Positions 44,546-51,159 of a DNA stretch of 64,000 bases are shown here, piece after piece; position 1 is the first letter of the stretch; every line of letters begins with the position of its first letter. Under the pieces are notes generated by a model. It saw nothing but the letters and a program-made list of their open reading frames with translations. It was not told where the DNA came from and did no database searches. The stretch comes from Endoryza sp044226045 (GTDB taxonomy: Bacteria > Bacteroidota > Bacteroidia > Chitinophagales > Chitinophagaceae). The position numbers were made by a program, and so were the translations under genes. The stretch spans positions 62,001-126,000 of the forward strand of contig JBGAHR010000003.1 of assembly GCA_044226045.1 (NCBI GenBank). Direction: 5' to 3'.

Positions 44546-44986
44546 ATGGATCAAACAAATCACATCTCCTCGTTTCTCAAGTTCATGCGAAACAAAAACA
44601 AACTGACCCAGGAAGAACTGGCGTTGAAAGCCGGTGTTGGCTTACGCTTTATCCGGGAGCTTGAACAGGGAAAGCAGACGCTCAGGATGGATAAAGTGAA
44701 CCAGGTTCTCGCCCTTTTTGGATATAGAGTATCCCCTGAGCCCGCCAGGAAGAAAGATTCATTTGAGATTATTATGAATCACCTGAATAGAAATGTGCAC
44801 GTGTACTTAAAAGACAGGAGGGTACTCGCCGGTTTCCTGCTCGATTATAAGATGAAGGATCAGGAGGTAGAATCATGGAGATTTGTGTCGAATAATAACA
44901 GTAAGGCGTATAAAAAAACAAAAAATGAATCTCTGCTGGAGGTAATCGATAATGAAAATTTGCTTACTGTAGAGAATATAAGTTAA
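44546..44986 (+). CDS. HipB-like HTH regulator
   Basis: A 146-residue protein with an N-terminal XRE/HipB-type HTH (FLKFMRNKNKLTQEELALKAGVGLRFIRELEQGKQTLRMDKVNQVLALFGY). The C-terminal domain (NVHVYLKDRRVLAGFLLDYKMKDQEVESWRFVSNNNSKAYKK) is of unclear function. Such proteins usually precede hipA-type kinase genes, but none follows; only a 29-codon frame (45005) is present before the scaffold join at 45115. The four operators upstream suggest strong autoregulation. Confidence 0.85.
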   Translation: MDQTNHISSFLKFMRNKNKLTQEELALKAGVGLRFIRELEQGKQTLRMDKVNQVLALFGYRVSPEPARKKDSFEIIMNHLNRNVHVYLKDRRVLAGFLLDYKMKDQEVESWRFVSNNNSKAYKKTKNESLLEVIDNENLLTVENIS

Positions 44987-45114
44987 AAAGGGAAAAGACT
45001 TAACATGAACAAAGCCCATCATCCGGAAGGATTCCGTGAAAAGCTTTTTGATATTCCATTTGTAGCTTTTCGCTCGCACCTGGAACTGCACTGAATTTTC
45101 GACATGTTTGCTTC

Positions 45115-45115
45115 N
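45115..45115. other. Unknown base (N), probable scaffold join
   Basis: A single N interrupts the sequence just before AAATGATATGGATTGGTTTGTCGC. A near copy of this 22-bp stretch lies at 44274-44295, so a repeat may have ended the contig. Any gene spanning this point, such as a hipA partner, cannot be judged. Confidence 0.8.
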
Positions 45116-45182
45116 AAATGATATGGATTGGTTTGTCGCATGAAGTATTCATAAAATGAATGCTCATAAGGGTCATTAAACT

Positions 45183-45217
45183 AAAGAAAAATCCCACATG
45201 GTTTAACATGTGGGATT
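45183..45217 (-). terminator. Intrinsic terminator after the 47-residue gene
   Basis: On the minus strand AATCCCACATG-TTAAAC-CATGTGGGATT forms an 11-bp perfect stem followed by TTTTCTTT. It ends the two-gene unit 45850-45231. Confidence 0.88.
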
Positions 45218-45230
45218 AGATATTAGGTTT

Positions 45231-45374
45231 TTAAATTACTCTATTTTTTCTTTTTAGAAATTCAGAAGCCTTCTCTGCCTTTTTTTTGAAGGCAGGTTCA
45301 TTACTGTAGTCTCTCATTTTCTTCACTACAGTGACATCGTTCGATTTTCCTTTTTTTAAAGAAATTGTGGGCAT
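45231..45374 (-). CDS. Small basic protein (47 residues), second gene of a bicistron
   Basis: A 47-codon gene (ATG 45374, TAA 45231) encoding a lysine-rich, helical protein that begins MPTISLKKGKSNDVTVVKKM and ends ASEFLKRKNRVI. It lies 38 bp downstream of the 145-residue gene on the same strand and just before a strong terminator, so both are co-transcribed. The size and charge fit an antitoxin or nucleic-acid-binding partner, but no family is certain. Confidence 0.7.
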   Translation of the reverse strand: MPTISLKKGKSNDVTVVKKMRDYSNEPAFKKKAEKASEFLKRKNRVI

Positions 45375-45412
45375 AACTTCCTCTTTAACTTAGATTAGCG
45401 AATTTACAATTT

Positions 45413-45850
45413 TTATTTGGCTTTTATGGAAAAGGCGTGGTAATTCCTATCCTTTCTGAATGGTTCCCAATTTCCGTTATAATACCCTTCAACCTCAAAC
45501 AGTTGTCTGATTTCGGTCAAATTTTCAGAAATTCCCATTTGGTAAAGTCTCGTTCTGGCTGGCGTGCTCCCCTCTGCAAATATTATAGCCCCAGGATGAT
45601 ACTCCATAAAATCAAAAACTGTAAAAGCTACTGTTGCTAAAACCTTATCTCGGTCGTCATTGTTGGTTCGCACATCATCTCTTATAGATTGAGCCTCCTC
45701 ATCCCAATCTCCAAATCCCAGATTATATATGCCTTGTCTAAGTGCAATATACTGCACGACCTTCTTAATTGTGCCTTTTGGGCCAGAGCTCAGAAACTCA
45801 TAGGTTACACGAGCGGAGTCTGACAATGGTATGTATCTGTCTCTTTGCAT
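45413..45850 (-). CDS. DUF6934-like protein, possible toxin-antitoxin partner
   Basis: A 145-residue cytoplasmic protein. The sequence (YEFLSSGPKGTIKKVVQYIAL..YNLGFGDWDEE..VLATVAFTVFDFMEYHPGAIIFAEGSTPARTRLYQMGI) resembles the DUF6934 family common in Bacteroidota, whose function is unknown. GSTPARTRLY is the most conserved-looking stretch. It precedes a 47-residue basic protein gene, and an inverted repeat GAAGTT-N11-AACTTC (45877-45899) lies upstream of its start. The arrangement recalls toxin-antitoxin pairs; this is inference. Confidence 0.7.
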   Translation of the reverse strand: MQRDRYIPLSDSARVTYEFLSSGPKGTIKKVVQYIALRQGIYNLGFGDWDEEAQSIRDDVRTNNDDRDKVLATVAFTVFDFMEYHPGAIIFAEGSTPARTRLYQMGISENLTEIRQLFEVEGYYNGNWEPFRKDRNYHAFSIKAK

Positions 45851-45983
45851 TTAAACAATTAAATAGTAAAGTGAGTGAAGTTAAAATATAATCAACTTCG
45901 TTGCTTGTACTACTAATGCCGGAATGTAAAATATTTCAATTCTCATTGCATGTCCTTACAGTTTTTTTAATAGCAAATATTTA

Positions 45984-46365
45984 TTAATAGGAATAAACAT
46001 TCAAAGCCGATAGATGAGTATTTTCCAGGATCAAGTGATTGCCTGTCTGCTGCCTTTTTGAACTATTTCCATTTTGGATAAGGTTGCCTTTTTCTGAAAA
46101 AGCAATATGCAACTTTCGAGTAGTGCAAACTCGCGTAATAGGGGCACCAATTTCAAAAGGATTTTTTAAAACAGTGTCGGTTATATTAACAAAGATGGGC
46201 TTGTCGCTTATTGTAATTTAATTATATCGTTTTCATAGCTGTATGCTTTAAAACAATTAATTAAAGTATCAAGCCTTGCAGTCGTCCTTTGTACAGCTGT
46301 TTTGCTCTGTCCACAACCAAAAAGGAATGTTGAAATGAAAGTTGTCAAAAAATTGAGGTCTTCAT
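45984..46365 (-). pseudogene. Lipoprotein gene with two -1 frameshifts
   Basis: From the ATG at 46365 the frame reads MKTSIF and then stops in a T6 run. Adding one T gives LTTFISTFLFGCGQSKT, a normal lipoprotein signal with lipobox LFGC. The restored frame continues to DIIKLQ, where a TAA appears; a second added base continues as LSDKPIFVNITDTVLKNPFEIGAP..HIAFSEKGN and ends at 45984. The total is 382 nt, and exactly two extra bases give 128 whole codons. Function unknown. Either a decayed gene or homopolymer-type sequencing errors. Confidence 0.6.
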
Positions 46366-46591
46366 AACATAACCGCTAACTCGTAAACATATGCAACTTG
46401 AGTAAGGAAATACGGCAATTGGTCTCAATAGGTGGTAGTCTCCACATAGCCTGATTTAAAGACAAATCGTGATTCATTCGCGGAACCGCGAACTCATTAA
46501 ATAATTTAAATATGGATGATCATCCATATTTCTAGAATAAATGCAGGAGTTGAAGTAAAAATAGCAAACAGCAAGCCGATAAATTTTTTTT
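46366..46591. other. Intergenic region with a perfect 24-bp palindrome
   Basis: No gene is visible. AAATATGGATGATCATCCATATTT (46508-46531) would be written as AAATATGGATGA and its exact reverse complement: 24 bp with no spacer. It could be a binding site for a dimeric regulator or an integration/recombination site. Confidence 0.6.
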
Positions 46592-46735
46592 CCATCTTCG
46601 CTAAAGCTTCGATGGACGGTCCTCCTACGCTAAAGCTACGGGGGATGAGGCACCTTCGCTAAAGTTTCGGCGTACAGTAGACCTTTGCTAAAGCTTCGGT
46701 CTACGATGATGCACTTTCGCTAAAGCTTCGGTGCA
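46592..46735. repeat. Array of five hairpins with a common core and covarying stems
   Basis: Five units share the core (T/A)(T/A)C-GC-TAAA-GC-T(T/A)C with small variations, flanked by different but complementary arms: CCATC/GATGG (46592-46615), TCCTCC/GGGGGA (46620-46645), GCACC/GGCGT (46650-46673, imperfect), GTAGACC/GGTCTAC (46677-46704) and TGCACT/GGTGCA (46710-46735). Each folds as outer stem, symmetrical 3x3 internal loop, 2-bp GC stem and TAAA loop. The array ends 5 bp from the tRNA-Arg gene. Confidence 0.85.
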
Positions 46736-46740
46736 CTATG

Positions 46741-46812
46741 TAGCCTCGTCAGGAATCGAACCTGAATCTGGAGCTTCGGAAACTCTTATACTATCCATTG
46801 TACTACGAGGCC
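46741..46812 (-). tRNA. tRNA-Arg (anticodon CCG)
   Basis: A complete cloverleaf on the minus strand: acceptor GGCCTCG/CGAGGCT, D stem GTAC/GTAT, anticodon arm AGAGT-TTCCGAA-GCTCC with anticodon CCG (arginine, CGG codons), T arm TCAGG-TTCGATT-CCTGA, discriminator A. CCA is not encoded. Length 72 nt. Confidence 0.93.
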
Positions 46813-46825
46813 AATAAAATCAGAA

Positions 46826-47404
46826 CTATTTGATCAGCTCATGCGCATTGGTGGCAAAGATTTTTACCGCAATGGCGAGCAATATTACACCAAAAAATTT
46901 ACGTACCGCCAATAATCCTCCGGGTCCTAAAATTCTGGCTATCAACCCTAAACTCTTGAGCACGGCAAACACAATCACCAAATTGAGCAGAATGCCGATG
47001 AGAACGGGCGTAGCGTCGTAATTGGCGCGCAAAGATATGATAGTTGTGAGTGTTCCGGAACCGGCAATTAAAGGAAAGGCGATCGGAACCAGCGTGCCGG
47101 CCCTGGCATCTCCCTCACTCTTGAAGAACTCAATCCCCAATACCATCTCCAACCCCAAAATAAAAATCACGATCGATCCCCCCACCGCAAAGGACCTGAC
47201 ATCCAAACCGAGTATTTGCAGGAATTTCTCCCCCAGATACAGGAAAAGAATCATCAAAGCCCCTGAAATCAGCGTTGCCCTCAACTCATCAATTCCTCCC
47301 AGCTTTTGCTTCAATGAAATCAACAGCGGAATAGACCCGATGATGTCAATCACGGCAAAAAGCGTAAAAGTGACGGTCAACAGCTCATTGAAGTTCATCG
47401 ACAT
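46826..47404 (-). CDS. MarC family membrane protein
   Basis: An integral membrane protein of about 192 residues with six membrane segments. Typical MarC features: TLFAVIDIIGSIPLLISLKQK near the N-terminus, a central GGSIVIFILGLEMVLG, and PIAFPLIAGSGTLTTIISL. The function of MarC proteins is unsettled. Start ATG 47404 (or 47398) fits the family. Confidence 0.92.
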   Translation of the reverse strand: MSMNFNELLTVTFTLFAVIDIIGSIPLLISLKQKLGGIDELRATLISGALMILFLYLGEKFLQILGLDVRSFAVGGSIVIFILGLEMVLGIEFFKSEGDARAGTLVPIAFPLIAGSGTLTTIISLRANYDATPVLIGILLNLVIVFAVLKSLGLIARILGPGGLLAVRKFFGVILLAIAVKIFATNAHELIK

Positions 47405-47438
47405 GGCGCAAAGGTACATCGAATGGGCTGCATTATCC

Positions 47439-48125
47439 TTACATTAAATCGCAATACCAGAACCCATACTTCCCTTCTCCTCCAGGCTGTTCATAGGTCC
47501 GGTACACGTATTCACCGACGGCTACTTCTATATTTTCGGGAAACAGGGGGCCCCCGATGCAAAAGCTGTGAAATTCACCGTTCTCACCACAGGGGTCTAC
47601 ACCGACGGGCAAATCCCGGATGAAATCCTCATTGATCACCCGGCCGCAAAAACTCCTGTCGAGAAACTGGTCATTTACACAAACCACAATACTCCTGAAT
47701 CCCGACTGAATAAATTCCTGCACCAGTTGCCGGCTGTCCTGTTTCCATAAGGGAAAAACACAATTGATACCGGAGGGCGCCAGTTGCTGTTCCCGGTAAA
47801 GCTTCAGGTCTTCGAGGAAAATATCACCGAAAATGGCGTGCAAACAACCTTTCTCTTTCAGCCAGTTTACTTTATCCTTCATGGTTTTTTCATATTCTTC
47901 CATTCCCGGTTGCTCACCCAGCTCAAGTGTAACCAAGGGAATTCCCAGAAGGGCGGCCTGCCTTTCGATCAAGGATCTCCTCACACCATGCATGGACACC
48001 CGGTCATAGAGGCTGTTCATACTGGTGAGCAGGAATCGAATATCGTATTGCCGGGATTGCTTCAGTCTCCAAAGCGCCAAAGCAGAATCCTTTCCGCCAC
48101 TCCAGTTAAAATACGCTGCTGTCAT
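47439..48125 (-). CDS. Dph6/DUF71-type ATP-binding protein (diphthine-ammonia ligase family)
   Basis: A 228-residue member of the adenine-nucleotide alpha hydrolase superfamily. The PP-loop FNWSGGKDSALALWRL at residues ~6-21 binds ATP; HGVRRSLIERQAALLGIPL and AIFGDIFLEDLKLYREQ follow, and the C-terminal GVDPCGENGEFHSFC is characteristic. In eukaryotes the family amidates diphthamide; the bacterial role is not established. ATG 48125 is chosen because the PP-loop strand begins there. Confidence 0.9.
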   Translation of the reverse strand: MTAAYFNWSGGKDSALALWRLKQSRQYDIRFLLTSMNSLYDRVSMHGVRRSLIERQAALLGIPLVTLELGEQPGMEEYEKTMKDKVNWLKEKGCLHAIFGDIFLEDLKLYREQQLAPSGINCVFPLWKQDSRQLVQEFIQSGFRSIVVCVNDQFLDRSFCGRVINEDFIRDLPVGVDPCGENGEFHSFCIGGPLFPENIEVAVGEYVYRTYEQPGGEGKYGFWYCDLM

Positions 48126-48256
48126 TTGAGGGTTGTTAATCGACTGCAAACAAACATAAATTTTAATCATCTGTGCTGTCCGCTCAATAAATTTAACCAG
48201 ACTCCAAGCCCTCAAAAGGGTACATTTGTTTACTTGTTTACTAAACTATATTACAC

Positions 48257-50944
48257 ATGAGATCTCTTCAACGTTGGCTGGCAGCCGGACTTTGTATACT
48301 GGTCCTTTCTGCACAAGCCCAAACCGATAGCGTCAAATCCGTATCGGTCTACGATCAGCACGAGGCATTCGCTCCCCTGTTTTACCCGGCCATGGGTGAT
48401 AAAACCCGCGCAGCAGACGGAACGCCTGGTCCCGAATACTGGCAGAATCGCGCGAACTACGTCATCAATGCCACAATGGATGATGAACAACACTCCATCA
48501 AAGGCGACGTAACCATCAATTACATCAACAACAGTCCGCAGGCACTTTCATTTGTCTGGCTGCAACTGGATCAGAATATCTACAACCTGCAATCGCGCGG
48601 GGTAGCCACCACCGCCATCAGCGGCGGACGATGGGCAAACCGCAACCAGTTCAATGGCGGCTACACCATTGCCAAAGTTTCCCTGGTTCAAAACGGCGTT
48701 GCCACTCCTGCGAAATACGAAGTGGTCGACACCCGCATGAAGATCAACCTTCCGAAATCACTGAACCCCAAAGGAGGCACGGTGACTTTCAAGGTAGAAT
48801 ATTCATTTGTGGTTCCCGAATATGGTACAGACCGCTGCGGCAGACTGAATACCAAAAACGGCTGGATCTATGAGGTCGCCCAATGGTTCCCTCGCATGTG
48901 CGTATACGATAATGTGAACGGATGGAATACGCTTCCCTACCTCGGCCAGGGAGAGTTTTACCTGGAATACGGGGATATCAATTATAATGTCACCGTGCCG
49001 GCCTCTCATATCGTGGTAGGTTCCGGTGAATTGCTGAATCCGCAGGAAGTGCTCACACCTGAGCAACTGAAACGCTGGGCTGCTGCGAAAAACAGCGATA
49101 AAACAGTGATGCTGCGAACAGCCGCTGAAGTGACCGATCCCGCAAGCCGGCCTTCTTCCAAAAAAATGCTGACCTGGAAATTCAAATGTCTGCAAACCCG
49201 TGACGTGGCCTGGGCCAGCTCCACTGCCTTTATATGGGATGCAGCGCGTATGAACCTGCCGGATGGCAAAAAGGCGCTCGCGATGTCGGTGTACCCGGTT
49301 GAATCTGCAGGCGACTCTGCCTGGGGTCGTTCAACCGAATATGTGAAAGGCGCAATTGAGTTTTACTCCAAATACCTCTATCCCTTCTCCTATCCGGTAG
49401 CTACAAACGTGGCCGGTATTGTAGGTGGAATGGAATATCCTGGTATCGTATTCTGCGGCGCAGGCGNAAACCCCAAAGGAGGCACGGTGACTTTCAAGGT
49501 AGAATATTCATTTGTGGTTCCCGAATATGGTACAGACCGCTGCGGCAGACTGAATACCAAAAACGGCTGGATCTATGAGGTCGCCCAATGGTTCCCTCGC
49601 ATGTGCGTTTACGATAATGTAAACGGATGGAACACGCTTCCCTACCTCGGCCAGGGCGAGTTCTACCTGGAATACGGGGATATCAATTACAATGTCACCG
49701 TTCCGGCTTCTCATATCGTAGTAGGTTCCGGTGAATTGCTGAATCCGCAGGAAGTGCTCACACCTGAGCAACTGAAACGCTGGGCTGCTGCGAAAAACAG
49801 CGATAAAACCGTGATGCTGCGAACAGCCGCTGAAGTGACCGATCCCGCAAGCCGGCCTTCTTCCAAAAAAATGCTTACCTGGAAATTCAAATGTCTGCAA
49901 ACCCGTGACGTAGCCTGGGCCAGCTCCACTGCCTTTATCTGGGATGCAGCCCGTATGAACCTGCCGGATGGTAAAAAGGCCCTCGCGATGTCGGTGTACC
50001 CGGTTGAATCTGCCGGCGACTCCGCCTGGGGTCGTTCGACCGAATATGTGAAAGGCGCAATTGAGTTTTACTCCAAATACCTCTATCCCTTCTCCTATCC
50101 GGTAGCTACAAACGTGGCCGGTATTGTAGGTGGAATGGAATATCCTGGTATCGTATTCTGCGGCGCAGGCGCCAGACGCGGTGGATTGTGGGGTGTAACT
50201 TCTCACGAATTCGGTCACAACTGGTTCCCGATGATCGTTGGTTCAGATGAAAGAAGATTCCCCTGGATGGATGAAGGCTTCAATACTTTCATCAACAGCC
50301 TGGCGGAAAAAGCATTCAATAATGGCGAGTATGCCGGTAACCGGTCTTTCAATGCCAGAAACCTGGTTAATTCATTTTTTGGCCGCAATTCGGAAGGCAT
50401 CCTGACAGTGCCTGACGTGACCAGCCCGGCTAACCTGGGAACGATCGCTTACCGCAAACCGGGTTTCGGATTGAACCTATTGAGAGAAAACATACTTGGA
50501 CCGGATCGCCTGGACAGCGCTCTTCGTTACTACGTACATCAATGGGCGTTCAAACATCCCACTCCGTATGACTTCTTCCATTGCATAGAAAACTATGCAG
50601 GGGAATCACTGGACTGGTTCTGGAGAGGCTGGTTCATGAACAACTGGAAGATCGACCAGGAAGTAAAAGATGTAAGCTATGTAAAGAATGATCCGGCGCA
50701 GGGAAGCATCATAACCATTGCCAATAACGAAAAACTGCCGATGCCGGTGGTGGTGGAAATAAAAGAATCCAATGGCAAAGTGAGCCGGGTAAAATTACCG
50801 GTGGAAGTCTGGCAACATGGGGCGGTCTGGAAATTTGCCTATGCCTCCACCAGCACCATTGAAAAAGTAACCCTCGATCCCGACAACACGCTGCCCGATG
50901 TGAATTCGAAGAATAATAGCTGGACGGGGAAAGCGGGTTTTTGA
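48257..50944 (+). CDS. M1-family metallopeptidase, artificially enlarged by an assembly duplication
   Basis: Exported zinc peptidase of the gluzincin M1 family (signal peptide ending LSAQAQ; catalytic HEFGH at 50204-50218, followed by W and later MDEGFNTF, the third zinc-ligand region). As written the frame is 895 residues, but 48764-49466 and 49469-50171 are near-identical (offset 705 bp, in frame) and separated by a single N at 49467. The two copies encode the same residues and differ only at silent sites. The real protein is therefore probably about 660 residues, with one copy of this segment. Aminopeptidase activity is inferred from the family. Confidence 0.9.
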   Translation: MRSLQRWLAAGLCILVLSAQAQTDSVKSVSVYDQHEAFAPLFYPAMGDKTRAADGTPGPEYWQNRANYVINATMDDEQHSIKGDVTINYINNSPQALSFVWLQLDQNIYNLQSRGVATTAISGGRWANRNQFNGGYTIAKVSLVQNGVATPAKYEVVDTRMKINLPKSLNPKGGTVTFKVEYSFVVPEYGTDRCGRLNTKNGWIYEVAQWFPRMCVYDNVNGWNTLPYLGQGEFYLEYGDINYNVTVPASHIVVGSGELLNPQEVLTPEQLKRWAAAKNSDKTVMLRTAAEVTDPASRPSSKKMLTWKFKCLQTRDVAWASSTAFIWDAARMNLPDGKKALAMSVYPVESAGDSAWGRSTEYVKGAIEFYSKYLYPFSYPVATNVAGIVGGMEYPGIVFCGAGXNPKGGTVTFKVEYSFVVPEYGTDRCGRLNTKNGWIYEVAQWFPRMCVYDNVNGWNTLPYLGQGEFYLEYGDINYNVTVPASHIVVGSGELLNPQEVLTPEQLKRWAAAKNSDKTVMLRTAAEVTDPASRPSSKKMLTWKFKCLQTRDVAWASSTAFIWDAARMNLPDGKKALAMSVYPVESAGDSAWGRSTEYVKGAIEFYSKYLYPFSYPVATNVAGIVGGMEYPGIVFCGAGARRGGLWGVTSHEFGHNWFPMIVGSDERRFPWMDEGFNTFINSLAEKAFNNGEYAGNRSFNARNLVNSFFGRNSEGILTVPDVTSPANLGTIAYRKPGFGLNLLRENILGPDRLDSALRYYVHQWAFKHPTPYDFFHCIENYAGESLDWFWRGWFMNNWKIDQEVKDVSYVKNDPAQGSIITIANNEKLPMPVVVEIKESNGKVSRVKLPVEVWQHGAVWKFAYASTSTIEKVTLDPDNTLPDVNSKNNSWTGKAGF
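48764..50171. repeat. False 705-bp tandem duplication across a scaffold N
   Basis: Copies 48764-49466 and 49469-50171 are joined by a single N. Observed differences such as GTA/GTT, GTG/GTA and AAT/AAC at third codon positions are silent. This is what is expected when two contig ends from slightly different strains overlap but are not merged. It should not be read as biology. Confidence 0.9.
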
Positions 50945-50960
50945 CGTTTATGGGGAATAA

Positions 50961-51104
50961 CCGGTTTGCGGTTTGCAGTTTGCGGTTTGCAGTTTGTCAA
51001 ATGGATTATTAAATCAATGATATTCGTTTATTCTCTTGGTGATTTCAAGGGTTATTACGATTCATTACCAGAACCTCAAACCGCAAACTGGAAACCGAAA
51101 ACCG
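50961..51104. repeat. Inverted pair of TTTGCGG-word tracts
   Basis: GGTTTGCGGTTTGCAGTTTG words (50961-50998) are answered by CAAACCGCAAACTGGAAACC words (51077-51104) on the same strand, so the two tracts can pair. Same word family as 20162-20216 and 57452-57482. Confidence 0.75.
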
Positions 51105-51159
51105 AAAAAATATCCGGTGCGTTGAAAGATCGAATTCATCACGCACCGGATATTTTTTT
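51105..51159. terminator. Bidirectional terminator
   Basis: TATCCGGTGCGT (51111-51122) pairs perfectly with ACGCACCGGATA (51141-51152), flanked by an A-run on the left and a T-run on the right. It serves both the peptidase gene (+) and the nrdA gene (-). Confidence 0.88.

Noticed and set aside
45005..45094. Short frame after the HipB-like gene as a hipA remnant
   Set aside because: The 29 residues show none of the HipA N-terminal pattern; the scaffold N prevents further judgement.
46039..46221. A + strand 60-residue frame
   Set aside because: The opposite strand gives a better explanation (frameshifted lipoprotein with lipobox).
46592..46735. CRISPR-like array
   Set aside because: Units are 24-28 bp with changing arms and short irregular gaps. 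There is no constant repeat with unique spacers and no cas gene.
48764..50171. Genuine internal duplication of the M1 peptidase
   Set aside because: A single N separates the copies, the differences are silent, and a second copy of this segment makes no structural sense in the family.
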